NCBI GenBank assembly: GCA_014695295.1
Contig: JACJNY010000061.1
Coordinates: 1 to 64,000, forward strand
Length of the DNA: 64,000 nucleotides
Direction: 5' to 3'
From: Microcoleus sp. FACHB-61
GTDB lineage: Bacteria; Cyanobacteriota; Cyanobacteriia; Cyanobacteriales; Microcoleaceae
Within the stretch, counting starts at the first letter, position 1; each line of letters opens with the position of its first letter. The notes beneath the pieces were generated by a model. That model did no database searches. It saw only the letters and a list, made by a program, of their open reading frames with translations, and was not told the origin of the DNA. The position numbers and the translations under genes were made by a program. Below are positions 36,563-45,632 of this stretch, one piece after another.

Positions 36563-37867
36563 TTATTGCCTGGAAGCTACACCCAACTGTTGAAACAGCA
36601 TACTCGGCAAATATGCCGCACCGCCTACCCATTCGGCTTCGCTGCTCAAATCTGCCAAATTTTTAAAGGCTTCAAAAATGCTGCCTGCCACCATTGTATT
36701 CTTGACGCGGCCGACAATTTTGCCTTTTTCTACTTTATAGCCTAAGTCCAAATTGACAGAAAATTCGCCAGCTAACTGATTGGACTGACCGGCACCTAAA
36801 ACCTGCTCTACTATTAGACCTTCGTCCATGCTAGCAATCAAGTCTTGAGTGGCCGTATTTCCTGGGGAAATGCAAAAGTTAGTCAAATCAGGGCCTGGGC
36901 GAGACAATCCGCCACGAAAACCGTTGCCGGTTGATTGTACACCGGCGCGAGCGGCCCACCTGCGATCCCAATAAAATCCGGTGACAGTACCTTTGTCTAT
37001 CAAGATTTTGCGGGTGGTGGGTGTACCTTCGTCGTCAAAGGGACAAGCAGAAGGGCCTAAAGTGGGGTCTTCAAAAAAGGTAAAGCGTTTGTCAAATAAG
37101 GTTTCGCCGATTTTGTCGGCTAGGGGAGAGGCTTTTTGAACTACTGTTTGACCTGAAAGGATGGTATCAAACAAGCTGCCGAGGGTGCTAGCGGCGGCTC
37201 CGGGGGTAAATAATACTGGGTAGGAACCGCTGGTGATGGTGGCTGAATGTTCGGCGAGGCGGTATTTTTCGAGGAGTGATTGGAGGATGCTGTTGGTGTC
37301 CAGGGGACGATCGCGCGCAACGTCGTAACTGTATGCTTGCATAAAGTCTTCTCCCTTTACCAAATTTCCCGCGATCGAGCCGCTGACTATTTGGCTGCTT
37401 CTTTCGGCATACAGGTCTTGCGTGGTGGCAATTTTCACGCGGCCGCTGCGGACGTGGAAGCCGACATCTACCATAATATCGGGATTGTAGGCGTGAACTT
37501 GCTCGATCAGGTTTTTGCCGTTTTCGACTAATTCTTGAGTTGTGGGCGGAGTGTAGGTGGTTTCCGGGCCCTTGAGGTGGAAGTTGGAGGCGAGTTCAAA
37601 TTCTGCGGGGTCGCCGATTTCGGCTGTTTGAATCGCTGCATCTACTAAATCGTCTATCCGCGTTAAATCTGTGGAACTAGCAAAACCGATTTTGCCTTGG
37701 TAAATCAGCCGGAGTGCTACGCCTTGCAGTGCTTTGGTTTGCAGGGATTTGAGGCGATTGTTTTCAAATTCGATGGGGGTGTCTTGACTCGACAGGTAGT
37801 ACACCTCGGCGGCATCGGCGCGCTGAGAGGCCAATTTCAATATCTGTTCTACGGTTGAATCGCTCAC
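36563..37867 (-). CDS. PmbA/TldE-like protein (TldD/PmbA family)
   Basis: 434 residues. Seen: the N-terminal Sm-like beta region (IEFENNRLKSLQTKALQGVALRLI), the middle domain with VDVGFHVRSGRV, and the C-terminal GGL-containing region (SRPGPDLTNFCISPGN, GLIVEQVLGAGQSNQLAGEFSVNLDLGYKVEKGKIVG). The HExxxH zinc motif of TldD is absent, so this is the TldE/PmbA-like partner subunit that supports maturation of ribosomal peptides or processing of CcdA-type peptides in other bacteria. Its TldD partner is not in this window. The ORF at 36373-36666 on the + strand is a shadow. Confidence 0.88.
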   Translation of the reverse strand: MSDSTVEQILKLASQRADAAEVYYLSSQDTPIEFENNRLKSLQTKALQGVALRLIYQGKIGFASSTDLTRIDDLVDAAIQTAEIGDPAEFELASNFHLKGPETTYTPPTTQELVENGKNLIEQVHAYNPDIMVDVGFHVRSGRVKIATTQDLYAERSSQIVSGSIAGNLVKGEDFMQAYSYDVARDRPLDTNSILQSLLEKYRLAEHSATITSGSYPVLFTPGAAASTLGSLFDTILSGQTVVQKASPLADKIGETLFDKRFTFFEDPTLGPSACPFDDEGTPTTRKILIDKGTVTGFYWDRRWAARAGVQSTGNGFRGGLSRPGPDLTNFCISPGNTATQDLIASMDEGLIVEQVLGAGQSNQLAGEFSVNLDLGYKVEKGKIVGRVKNTMVAGSIFEAFKNLADLSSEAEWVGGAAYLPSMLFQQLGVASRQ

Positions 37868-38004
37868 AATAATCGCCTTTCTGGTTTGGTCTTTTTTTTA
37901 TTTTAGCAATTATCGCTATTCAACATCTGACTCCTGCCTCATGCTCGATAATTAATCCGTGTATCCGTGTCAAAATCAGTCTTGTTCCTTACTTCTTCCT
38001 TCTC

Positions 38005-38610
38005 CTATAATTGTAATTCACACTGTTTAAAAACATAGTTAACGGCTGCAAACAGTCGCTCTAAGTCCTGAATTGTATAGAAAAATTTATTTTGAGTAAA
38101 CATTTCTAATTTGAGCTTGCCAAACTGCCACATTGCCCCATTAGAAACAATACCAAAGATAGTTTGTTCGGGTTCATTGTTAAGTCGCTGCACGGCGATC
38201 ATTTCTGCCAAACACTGCCCCCATCCTTCATCTAATGCGCTCTCTTTCTTGGCTTCAACTAATATGAAATAGGGCTTGTCAAAAACTACTGTGCCGAGGG
38301 GTGAGCGCTTCGCCAATATATAATCTGGAATTCCGGACAGATTCTCATTATAGACTAAGGTTTGGTGACTCCAGAGGAGAAAATTACTTCGATAATTTTT
38401 CCAAACTTCTTTTAATACAGGATAAATGATATTTTCACAAATGGCGATTTCCGAGTTGTCAAATACTCCGTCATTGAAAATCAATTCTAATTCATTCCGA
38501 AAAACGTCGCTGACTGCAAATTCTGTTTCGACAATAAAATTATCCTGCAGGCAATTAATTTGGAATTCTTTGGCAACCGCGCTGATACTTTTATAATTGC
38601 TAAAAGGCAT
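38005..38610 (-). CDS. PD-(D/E)XK-nuclease-like hypothetical protein
   Basis: 201 residues. Seen: GIPDYIL followed about 20 residues later by FILVEAKKE, i.e. the D...ExK arrangement of PD-(D/E)XK folds (about residues 97-101 and 122-127), then GWGQCLAEMIA and a VSNGAMWQF strand. Similar cyanobacterial proteins occur as stand-alone genes. No TM. A nuclease role is inference from the motif. A GAGGTGCG...CGCACCCTAG repeat hairpin (about 38629-38653) lies just upstream of its start. Confidence 0.6.
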   Translation of the reverse strand: MPFSNYKSISAVAKEFQINCLQDNFIVETEFAVSDVFRNELELIFNDGVFDNSEIAICENIIYPVLKEVWKNYRSNFLLWSHQTLVYNENLSGIPDYILAKRSPLGTVVFDKPYFILVEAKKESALDEGWGQCLAEMIAVQRLNNEPEQTIFGIVSNGAMWQFGKLKLEMFTQNKFFYTIQDLERLFAAVNYVFKQCELQL

Positions 38611-38686
38611 TGCTTAACTTCTCTCAGTAGGGGTGAGGTGCGCCGAGGCGCACCCTAGAGATAGAGTTTGTGCGAATGAAAAATGA

Positions 38687-39214
38687 TTAATAACTAAGAA
38701 ATAATCCGCCTAAAATTAGCCCGATCGCAATTAACGCCACCCAGATAAATCGATTGTCTTTCGTATTAACCTGACTCAAATCTACAGGCTCTGGTACGGC
38801 GGGCTTGGGTTTAGCGTACTTGATATCAGGGTTCGGATTGGCTTGAAAACTGATTGATTGATTTTCATCTAAAGCTGCCAAATCAGGGATTTTCACCATC
38901 CATTCAGGAGGGATACTGAGTTTGGGAGCTTCGAGAATGAACAGCAAGCGCTTTGCTTGCTGGCGGGTTTCTTGGCGGGGATGGCGGGTGAGCTTGCGGC
39001 AAAGCTCGATCGCCTTTTCTGTATTGCCAGAGGCTTCGTAAGCTGTCACTAGCCACATCTGCACCTCACCGCCCAACCGGGAATTTCGATCGACTAAACC
39101 GGTAGCTGTTTCTAAACTCTGCACAGCTTGAGCATACCGGCCACTCTCAAAAGCTACTTGCCCAGCTTGGTACTCAGTTTGAACTATTTCTAACTTTTCT
39201 GAAGTCACGAGCAC
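38687..39214 (-). CDS. TPR-type membrane-anchored protein
   Basis: 175 residues. Seen: helix pairs like a tetratricopeptide repeat (AGQVAFESGRYAQAVQSLETA; AYEASGNTEKAIELCRKL), a low-complexity linker rich in proline, and a C-terminal TM helix (WVALIAIGLILGGLFLSY) with the tail ending in the membrane. Likely a cytosolic protein-protein interaction module tethered to the membrane. Start 42 nt from the ssb stop (ssb upstream on the same strand), so the pair may be co-transcribed. Confidence 0.78.
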   Translation of the reverse strand: MLVTSEKLEIVQTEYQAGQVAFESGRYAQAVQSLETATGLVDRNSRLGGEVQMWLVTAYEASGNTEKAIELCRKLTRHPRQETRQQAKRLLFILEAPKLSIPPEWMVKIPDLAALDENQSISFQANPNPDIKYAKPKPAVPEPVDLSQVNTKDNRFIWVALIAIGLILGGLFLSY

Positions 39215-39255
39215 CCACCCAATTCACAAATATTACTTCCCTAATTACCCAAACG

Positions 39256-39615
39256 CTAGAATTCGCTGTTCTGTTGCGACATACCCGACTCGTTGTCGCG
39301 TTTGGAACCCAGCAAGTCTAAATGGTCTACCTTAATTACCGGCTTCGAGCGATTTGAACCCGTATTGCGGTCTTGCCAGCGATCGAACTTCAAAGAGCCT
39401 GTTACGCCAATTAGAGAGCCTTTGCGAACGTAGTCAGCAGCAATCTGTGCTGTTTTGCCCCAGATTTCCAGATTGAACCAGTCTGGTTGATCGCTGTTCT
39501 TGGTTCTGCGGTTCACTGCCAGCGTCAAATTACACTTAACTGTACCCGACTCAAAATACTTCACGTCCGGGTCGCCGCCGACGCGGCCTACTAAAGTCAC
39601 AACATTAAGACTCAT
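39256..39615 (-). CDS. ssb: single-stranded DNA-binding protein
   Basis: 119 residues. Seen: OB-fold SSB core (LNVVTLVGRVGGDPDVKY, TLAVNRRTK, DWFNLEIWGKTAQIAADYVRKG, GSLKFDRWQD). The C-terminal tail is short and lacks the canonical acidic DDDIPF end (it ends SQQNSEF), a variation seen in some cyanobacterial SSBs that may weaken contacts to replication and repair partners. Divergent from mreB. Confidence 0.93.
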   Translation of the reverse strand: MSLNVVTLVGRVGGDPDVKYFESGTVKCNLTLAVNRRTKNSDQPDWFNLEIWGKTAQIAADYVRKGSLIGVTGSLKFDRWQDRNTGSNRSKPVIKVDHLDLLGSKRDNESGMSQQNSEF

Positions 39616-39892
39616 AAACTTTTTTGGGAATGTGGTCGATCGGTGATGTAGTTAAACAGTCCACACGCGCATTAGCCTCCAAACTGAACTTGGAACAGCG
39701 CTTGTGAGGCTTCATCCTGATTGTACACCCAGTTAGCAGAACATATTGATGGTGGATGATTGACGAGTTTGCGCTCAACCTGAGCTCGACAATGTACATT
39801 TCTGACTAGACTCAGGATGAAAAACGTAATAGAATCCACCTCGGTTACACTTTTGTAACAACATTATTGCACACAATAGTATTTTAGTTTTT

Positions 39893-39909
39893 GGGGGGGG
39901 TACGAATCA
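39893..39909 (+). promoter_or_regulatory. G8 homopolymer as ribosome binding site of mreB
   Basis: Eight G (39893-39900) lie 9 nt upstream of the GTG start at 39910 and are the only Shine-Dalgarno-like sequence; a small hairpin GTTAC...GTAAC (39844-39859) precedes it. A long G-run is prone to slippage, which would change spacing to the start codon. Confidence 0.5.
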
Positions 39910-40953
39910 GTGGGTCTTCTCAATCGATTTTCGTTATCTAGAGATATGGGTATCGACCTCGGTACTGCTAACACGCTCGTTTATGTATCGGGCAAAGGTA
40001 TTGTTCTGCAGGAACCTTCTGTAGTGGCGATCGACCAAGACTTAAAAATACCGCTGGCTGTTGGAGAAGAAGCCAAAAAAATGCTCGGGCGCACGCCAGG
40101 AAACGTCATAGCACTGCGCCCGCTTCGCGACGGGGTAATCGCAGACTTCGATACTGCCGAACTGATGCTCAAGACTTTTATCCGCAGGGTTCATGAAGGC
40201 CGAAGCTTAGTTTCGCCGCGGATCATTATTGGCATCCCCAGCGGTGTCACCGGAGTCGAGAGGCGTGCTGTCATTGAGGCGGCGACTCAGGCCGGTGCTA
40301 GAGAAGTACGGTTAATTGATGAACCCATCGCCGCGGCGATCGGAGCTGGACTGCCTGTTGCTGAGGCGACTGGCAATATGATTATAGATATCGGCGGAGG
40401 TACGACGGAAGTTGCGGTTTTGAGTTTGCAAGGTACGGTGATCAGTGAGTCTGTGCGGGTAGCCGGCGACGAACTCAATGAGGCGATCGTCCAATACATG
40501 AAAAAAGTTCACAATTTAGTCATCGGCGAACGCACTGCTGAAGAAATTAAGATTCAGGTGGGTTCTGCATATCCCACTCCAGAGGATGACGACGTAATGA
40601 TGGAAGTGCGGGGCTTGCACTTACTGTCGGGTCTGCCGCGAACTGTTACGATCAAAGGCCCAGAAATTCGCGAAAGTATGTCGGAACCGCTTTCAGTAAT
40701 TGTGGAAGCTGTCAAGCGTACTTTGGAACGAACCCCCCCGGAATTAGCAGCAGATATTATTGACAGGGGAATTATGTTGGCTGGTGGTGGCGCGCTGATG
40801 AAAGGTTTAGATACTCTGATCAGTCACGAAACCGGAATTGTCACTCACGTGGCAGCCGATCCGCTTTGCTGCGTGGTTTTGGGAACTGGTAGAGTATTGG
40901 AAAACAAACAGTTGGAACGGGTTTTCAGCGGGCAGTCGTCGCGCAATATGTAG
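39910..40953 (+). CDS. mreB: rod shape-determining protein MreB
   Basis: Bacterial actin that guides cell-wall synthesis. Seen: ATP-binding phosphate-1 motif DLGTANTLVYV (residues about 16-26), IGIPSGVTGVERRAV, the phosphate-2 motif DIGGGTTEVAVLS and the adenosine motif GGALMKGLD; 347 residues, normal length. Start is GTG at 39910 with a G-run as RBS. First gene of mreB-mreC-mreD; 87 nt to mreC. Confidence 0.97.
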   Translation: MGLLNRFSLSRDMGIDLGTANTLVYVSGKGIVLQEPSVVAIDQDLKIPLAVGEEAKKMLGRTPGNVIALRPLRDGVIADFDTAELMLKTFIRRVHEGRSLVSPRIIIGIPSGVTGVERRAVIEAATQAGAREVRLIDEPIAAAIGAGLPVAEATGNMIIDIGGGTTEVAVLSLQGTVISESVRVAGDELNEAIVQYMKKVHNLVIGERTAEEIKIQVGSAYPTPEDDDVMMEVRGLHLLSGLPRTVTIKGPEIRESMSEPLSVIVEAVKRTLERTPPELAADIIDRGIMLAGGGALMKGLDTLISHETGIVTHVAADPLCCVVLGTGRVLENKQLERVFSGQSSRNM

Positions 40954-41040
40954 TTAACAAATTTGGGATTTTGGATTTAGAAATAGGGCTGCCATCTCAA
41001 ATCTAAAATCCTGACATAACAATTTTAGATTACTGAAATT

Positions 41041-41847
41041 ATGCTAAAAAATACATTCCGGAAGTGGTGGGATCTGCGAGTGCCAATTGCTCTTCTAGGT
41101 TTAGCTGTAACTGCCGCTTGGGGAGTTCGACAAACACAAGGTGATGCAGTGTTTGAAGTTTACAATTTGGTGACTCGTCCTTTTCAAGCCAACGGCTCTG
41201 CGCAAGAGCAGCTCATCTCGGCGCGCACTCAAGAATTGCAAGCGCAGGTATTAGAATTAGAAACTCAAAATCAGAAGCTAAAAGAGCTTTTAGGTTACGT
41301 TGCGCCTAAGAAACCTCAAGGGATTGTAGCTCCTATTGTCGGCCGCAGCGCCGACCACTGGTGGCAGCAAGTAACCTTGGGGCGCGGCAGTAACGATGGC
41401 ATCAAAACAGATTTTACTGTGATGGGCCCCGGCGGTTTGGTAGGCCGGGTTGTCAGCGTTACTCCTAATACTAGCTTGGTGCTGTTAGTCAGCGACGCTA
41501 CGAGTCAATTGGGTGTGGGAATTACCCGCAGCCGCCACATGGGTTTTATGCGCGGGAAAGGCGGAAATCATGCTGTGATGGAGTTTTTTGATAATGTTCC
41601 CAATGTCAAGCCTGGGGATGTGGTTTCAACTTCTTCTTTCAGTCAGTTGTTCCCTCCTGGTTTGCCGGTGGGAAAAGTGGTTTCGGTGGATATGAATAAA
41701 ACTCCGGCTCCAGAAGCTGTGGTTGAGTTCTCTGCACCGATGAATTCTCTGGAGTGGGCGGTGGTTTACCCGCACTCTAAGCAAGCCGAACCAAAGGATT
41801 CGCCGAGTCAATCTTCTGCAGCATCTGGGGGAGAACAGCAACAATGA
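41041..41847 (+). CDS. mreC: rod shape-determining protein MreC
   Basis: 268 residues. Seen: one N-terminal TM helix (about residues 15-28), a coiled coil (about 58-88, ARTQELQAQVLELETQNQKLKELL) and the beta-rich periplasmic MreC core (APIVGRSADHWWQQVTLGRGSNDGIKTDF, LGVGITRSRHMGFMRGKG). Couples MreB filaments to penicillin-binding proteins. A glutamine/serine-rich tail ends the protein. Its last codons overlap mreD by 4 nt (ATGA). Confidence 0.95.
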   Translation: MLKNTFRKWWDLRVPIALLGLAVTAAWGVRQTQGDAVFEVYNLVTRPFQANGSAQEQLISARTQELQAQVLELETQNQKLKELLGYVAPKKPQGIVAPIVGRSADHWWQQVTLGRGSNDGIKTDFTVMGPGGLVGRVVSVTPNTSLVLLVSDATSQLGVGITRSRHMGFMRGKGGNHAVMEFFDNVPNVKPGDVVSTSSFSQLFPPGLPVGKVVSVDMNKTPAPEAVVEFSAPMNSLEWAVVYPHSKQAEPKDSPSQSSAASGGEQQQ

Positions 41848-42410
41848 AAGCTTTATCTCGGATGTCTTCGCGATCGCGCCAATTTCTCAATTTCGTCGTT
41901 ACATTTGTTTCTGTGCTTCTGTGCATACTGATATTGCCTACTCGGATGCCGGGAATGGAATTGCTGGGAATTGGGCCGAACTGGCTGTTAGTTTGGTTGG
42001 TAGCTTGGAGTATTAAGCGGAAACGTACAGTTTGGGGAGCTGCTAGCATGGGCTTGGTTTTGGGGTTTCTTCAAGATGGGATGACGGCTCCTCATCCCAG
42101 CCACGCTGTGAGTCTAGTTGTTGTAGGAGTCCTAACAGTTGTTTTGCAGAAAACCTGGTCGATTCCAACAGATATTGTGGAGAGAGATCCGATTCCGATC
42201 GCGTTAATTGTGTTTGGGATGGCGGTGGTAGCGGAAACGGTGATGGGGCTGCAATTTTTTGCTATGGGCGATCGGGCTTTACTGGAAATTTGGAGCTATC
42301 ACCAGCGAGTGGCTTTGTGTTCTGCTATTCTTAGCAGTCTTTGGGCTCCGGTGATTTATTTTCCCCTCAATCGCTTGTGGGAAATGACCAGGAATGTAGA
42401 AAAGCCTTAG
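41844..42410 (+). CDS. mreD: rod shape-determining protein MreD
   Basis: 188 residues. Seen: five or six TM helices (about residues 15-35, 42-62, 64-84, 85-105, 115-140, 152-178) with the MreD-like first helix, and a short hydrophilic N-terminus. Start ATG overlaps the mreC stop (ATGA), typical of translational coupling. Completes the mreBCD operon. Confidence 0.92.
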   Translation: MKALSRMSSRSRQFLNFVVTFVSVLLCILILPTRMPGMELLGIGPNWLLVWLVAWSIKRKRTVWGAASMGLVLGFLQDGMTAPHPSHAVSLVVVGVLTVVLQKTWSIPTDIVERDPIPIALIVFGMAVVAETVMGLQFFAMGDRALLEIWSYHQRVALCSAILSSLWAPVIYFPLNRLWEMTRNVEKP

Positions 42411-42425
42411 TCAATCATTAGTCAT

Positions 42426-42477
42426 CAGTAATTAGTCAACAGTTAACAGTCAACACTTAACTGTTAACTAATTACTG
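42426..42477. terminator. 21-bp stem-loop between mreD and the HAD gene
   Basis: Arms 42426-42446 and 42457-42477, 20 of 21 paired (CAGTAATTAGT...), 10-nt loop; no T-run. It sits between convergent genes, where a bidirectional terminator is expected. Built from the same GTTAAC/GTTGAC units as 17702-17775. Confidence 0.6.
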
Positions 42478-42487
42478 TTAGCTGTAT

Positions 42488-43279
42488 TCATTCTACTATT
42501 ACTTTTTGACCGGAACCTAATAAGTGATGAACGGCAATAATCAAGTCGCTGAGAATGAAATTAGGCTCATGCTTTTGCAGTTGATAGCGGCTGCGAATTC
42601 CGCAGGTAACGGCAATTGTAGGTATTCCCAATGCTTTTCCTGCGAGGATGTCAGCTTCTGTATCTCCGATCATCCAAGCCGAACCCAGCGATGACTCAAA
42701 TTCTTCTGCAACTTCAGCCAACAATTCAGTTTTTAAGGCTGTATAGTTGTGATAGGCGGCATCCGGCATCTGAGTTCCGCGAATGCTGGTAAACAGTCGG
42801 GCTAAACCGTAATTTTGCAACAGTTGAACGGCTTGATTTCTCGGCCGCAGCGTGACTAAAATCAGCCGCACGCCGCGGGAGTGCAGAAGTCCGATCGCCC
42901 ATTGCACTCCCGGCTGGATGCGATCTAAGTGCAACAAGTCTGGCTGATTGACAATCCGACTCACGCATCCTAGAAAAACGTGAATTTCTTCTCCCCACAA
43001 GCCGGAACTTTTGGCTATTTCAGCATCGGGTACTCGGTTTTGTTTCATCTGCCAAAACTGCTGTTTGCTGAGGATTTGGAGGTTGAGGTTGATTCCCCGA
43101 TCGAGATAAGCTGCTTGAGTGTCCGCCAAACCCTGTTGATAGGTGGCATAGTAGCGATCGGACACATCCACGATCGGCCCGTCTAAATCGCAAAATACCG
43201 TCATCCAGGGGGACGAGTCAGCCTCTGATGGTAGCTTGTACTGAAGGTTTTCGGAGTTTTGGGCGACAGCAGTTAACAT
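42488..43279 (-). CDS. HAD-family hydrolase
   Basis: 263 residues. Seen: motif I CDLDGPIVD (nucleophile Asp about residue 31, acid/base Asp33), motif II LVTLR (Thr), and motif III/IV WMIGDTEADILAGKALG. The cap is of the helical (Cof-unlike, subclass I) type, as in phosphoglycolate or beta-phosphoglucomutase-like enzymes. Substrate unknown. Monocistronic, facing mreBCD. Confidence 0.9.
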   Translation of the reverse strand: MLTAVAQNSENLQYKLPSEADSSPWMTVFCDLDGPIVDVSDRYYATYQQGLADTQAAYLDRGINLNLQILSKQQFWQMKQNRVPDAEIAKSSGLWGEEIHVFLGCVSRIVNQPDLLHLDRIQPGVQWAIGLLHSRGVRLILVTLRPRNQAVQLLQNYGLARLFTSIRGTQMPDAAYHNYTALKTELLAEVAEEFESSLGSAWMIGDTEADILAGKALGIPTIAVTCGIRSRYQLQKHEPNFILSDLIIAVHHLLGSGQKVIVE

Positions 43280-43525
43280 AAAACGTTAAGTAAATCAAGG
43301 GAGTGATACATTTCTTGACTTTAGCAAAAATATTATAAGTTAGAATACATAATTTTAAATCATATTATTAAAAAAACCTATTAAATTTTTGAGGATTGGG
43401 CTCAATAAGGGCGATCGGGCCTGTGCGTCCATAACTTCAAGGGAAAAAGTGATTTTTGTGGCTGTTAATATGTGCTTTAGCCATTAAAGTTTAGAATTAA
43501 GTTTTTAGTCTTTTGTAATTTACCC

Positions 43526-44437
43526 ATGCTCAAACAAAGCGATTTTGTTAGGAATTCGGACACTAATCGAGTAGAGGTGCTGTCCGAAGCACTGCCTTAC
43601 ATTCAACACTTTGCCGGTCGCACCATTGTGGTCAAATATGGCGGTGCGGCGATGAAAGATAGCAATCTCAAAGACAAGGTGGTTCGGGATATTGTGCTGC
43701 TAGCTTGCGTGGGGATGCGTCCGGTTGTGGTTCACGGTGGCGGCCCGGAAATTAATATTTGGCTGGAAAAATTGGGAATTGAGCCGCAATTTAAAGATGG
43801 TTTGCGGGTGACTGATGCGGCGACAATGGAAGTTGTAGAAATGGTTTTGGTGGGGAAAGTAAATAAGGAAATTGTTTCGTTAATCAACCAAGCTGGCGGC
43901 AAAGCAGTGGGATTGTGCGGCAAGGATGCCAATCTGATTCAAGCTCGTCCAGATGGCCGGGAAGGAATTGGGTTTGTGGGTGAAGTCAGCGGCGTGAAAA
44001 TCCAGATTTTGGAGTCTTTGGTGAACAGCGGTTATATTCCGGTGGTGTCGAGCGTGGCGGCGGATGAAAAAGGTCAATCTTACAATATTAATGCTGACAC
44101 AGTGGCTGGGGAAATTGCGGCTGGTTTGGGAGCGGAAAAGTTAATTTTGATGACTGATACGGCGGGAATTTTGGAGGATTATCACAAGCCAGAGAGTCTG
44201 ATTGCTAAGTTAGATATTCAGGAAGCGAGACAGTTGGTTGAGTCAGGAGTTGTGTCTGGGGGGATGATTCCGAAAGTTAATTGTTGTGTGCGGAGTTTGG
44301 CCCAGGGTGTGAATGGTGCTCACATTATTGACGGTAGAATTCCTCATGCTTTGCTGCAAGAAATATTTACGGATGCGGGGATTGGGTCGATGATTGTTGC
44401 TTCTGAGTTTAGCAGCGCGAACTTAAGACCGAAGTAA
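43526..44437 (+). CDS. argB: acetylglutamate kinase
   Basis: 303 residues. Phosphorylates N-acetyl-L-glutamate in arginine synthesis; in cyanobacteria it is activated by PII. Seen: [12 protein letters not shown] near the N-terminus, [10 protein letters not shown], the C-terminal ATP/regulatory segment [25 protein letters not shown] and SGGMIPKV. Arginine-sensitive, PII-binding forms have an N-terminal helix, and the ~25-residue N-terminal extension ([12 protein letters not shown]...) fits that. The 246-nt upstream gap is AT-rich with no gene. Confidence 0.96.
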   Translation: MLKQSDFVRNSDTNRVEVLSEALPYIQHFAGRTIVVKYGGAAMKDSNLKDKVVRDIVLLACVGMRPVVVHGGGPEINIWLEKLGIEPQFKDGLRVTDAATMEVVEMVLVGKVNKEIVSLINQAGGKAVGLCGKDANLIQARPDGREGIGFVGEVSGVKIQILESLVNSGYIPVVSSVAADEKGQSYNINADTVAGEIAAGLGAEKLILMTDTAGILEDYHKPESLIAKLDIQEARQLVESGVVSGGMIPKVNCCVRSLAQGVNGAHIIDGRIPHALLQEIFTDAGIGSMIVASEFSSANLRPK

Positions 44438-44458
44438 GCCGTAAATCCTAGCGTGGGG

Positions 44459-44526
44459 AGGGCGGGTGCGTGAAAGGGGTAAACTCGCTGGGAGAGCGCG
44501 TATATCATAACTAAACCTGCCCTACA
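44459..44526. repeat. GGCGGGT...ACCTGCCC interspersed repeat, copy 3 (degenerate)
   Basis: Arms GGCGGGTG (44461) and AACCTGCCC (about 44514) with 40-45 nt between. Confidence 0.55.
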
Positions 44527-44601
44527 AACCTTGAGAAGGTACTTCTGGGAAATTACTTCAACTAATTCTAACCGTTGTTGGATTTCAGATTTTGTTAAAC
44601 T

Positions 44602-44865
44602 ATGATCAAAAACTTTAGACTTTTGGATTCTGTTGCGATTATCAAGCCGATTTCAAATACGCGATTAGCGCTAGTGGAACCAGCATACGCATCTATTTCT
44701 AGTTTGCCAGTTGGACTTGTGGGAACTATTATTGAACTGTATGATACGGGAAATGAATCTCAGTATTTAGTGGAGTTTGCTGATAGTCAAGGGATTGAAT
44801 ATGCTATGGCTATGTTGAAAGCAGATGAAATTTTAGTTCTGCAATATGAACTTGCAGTTGCTTAG
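44602..44865 (+). CDS. DUF4926 small protein
   Basis: 87 residues. Seen: a beta-rich sequence with LPVGLVGTIIELYD and YLVEFADSQGIEYAM(A), the pattern of DUF4926 proteins, which are often found next to toxin-antitoxin genes. Here it is just upstream of the DUF5615/DUF433 pair, separated by GCGATCGC repeats. Function unknown. Confidence 0.7.
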   Translation: MIKNFRLLDSVAIIKPISNTRLALVEPAYASISSLPVGLVGTIIELYDTGNESQYLVEFADSQGIEYAMAMLKADEILVLQYELAVA

Positions 44866-44889
44866 TCAGGTGAGGAGAATAGAAATTAG

Positions 44890-44968
44890 ATAAGGGCGAT
44901 CGCACTTTTGGAAGAAAAGGGCGATCGTCCTTTTGGTTATTTGGGGGAAAAGGGCGATCGCTATCAAT
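44890..44968. repeat. AAGGGCGATCGCACTTTTGG repeat array, right of the TA-like pair
   Basis: Three copies (about 44895, 44922, 44950) of a unit with a HIP1 GCGATCG core. A second array lies at 45633-45725 on the other side of the pair. Confidence 0.8.
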
Positions 44969-44970
44969 TT

Positions 44971-45339
44971 TTACTCTCGAAGGCGAATTCTGTAAACTTC
45001 TACCAGTAGTAATTTACCTCGATAATGCTCCTCACTATCGTGCAATGATAAGTATTCTGTTAGCCTTGCCATCAACTGAGGAATAATTTCAGGGTGATTT
45101 CTCAGTTGAATAGAAATGATTCCTTGATATGAACTTGGCGGATAAGTCACGATATCTGCGAAGTCTCCATTCAGAGAAACAAGTATGGCATTTAATTCCT
45201 GAGCTTTGGCAATGACAATAGTATCTGGAGATTCAATTGGGATGTAATCTCCCAATACAAAAACTTCATGCTCGGTATCACGAAGTATTTGAATAATAGA
45301 CTTAGGCACGCATTGATCGATGAACAATCTTAAACTCAT
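44971..45339 (-). CDS. DUF5615 PIN-like toxin
   Basis: 122 residues. Seen: a PIN-like start RLFIDQCVPKS (acidic Asp), DTIVIAKAQELNAILVSLNGDFAD and a further acidic stretch, as in DUF5615 proteins (PIN-like, putative RNases). The start codon overlaps the DUF433 stop by 1 nt (TAATG on the reverse strand). Likely toxin of a toxin-antitoxin pair (family knowledge plus context). Confidence 0.85.
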   Translation of the reverse strand: MSLRLFIDQCVPKSIIQILRDTEHEVFVLGDYIPIESPDTIVIAKAQELNAILVSLNGDFADIVTYPPSSYQGIISIQLRNHPEIIPQLMARLTEYLSLHDSEEHYRGKLLLVEVYRIRLRE

Positions 45340-45563
45340 TAGGCAACTGTTTCAAAATCCGACAAATCGCGAGCATAATCAAGACAAGCAGCTATCTGTT
45401 CTTTGGTGATATCTGGAAACTCGTCAATGATTTGTTCTACAGTGTTATTTGATGCTAAATATCCTAAAATCAGGCCAACGGGAATTCTAGTCCCTTTGAT
45501 TCTTGGTTTACCTCGCAGTACATCGGGGGTACTAACGATATGTTCTCTCCAGTTTACAGGCAT
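45339..45563 (-). CDS. DUF433 antitoxin-like protein
   Basis: 74 residues. Seen: ISTPDVLRGKPRIKGTRIPVGLILGYL, the N-terminal DUF433 signature, followed by DEFPDITKEQIAACLDYA, a winged-HTH-like C-terminus. DUF433 genes typically precede DUF5615 and act as antitoxin or DNA-binding partner. ATG at 45563 has a purine-rich sequence upstream. AT-rich promoter region at 45564-45630. Confidence 0.85.
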   Translation of the reverse strand: MPVNWREHIVSTPDVLRGKPRIKGTRIPVGLILGYLASNNTVEQIIDEFPDITKEQIAACLDYARDLSDFETVA

Positions 45564-45632
45564 AACTTGTCCTTTCTGAATCTGATAAGTTATATTATCT
45601 AATCTGACAAGTTATATTTTAACTTAAGGAAA

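Noticed and set aside
36373-36666. 97-residue + strand frame overlapping the PmbA gene
   Set aside because: It is antisense to the 3' end of a well-supported gene and includes a repeat hairpin (AAACCCGGTTTC).
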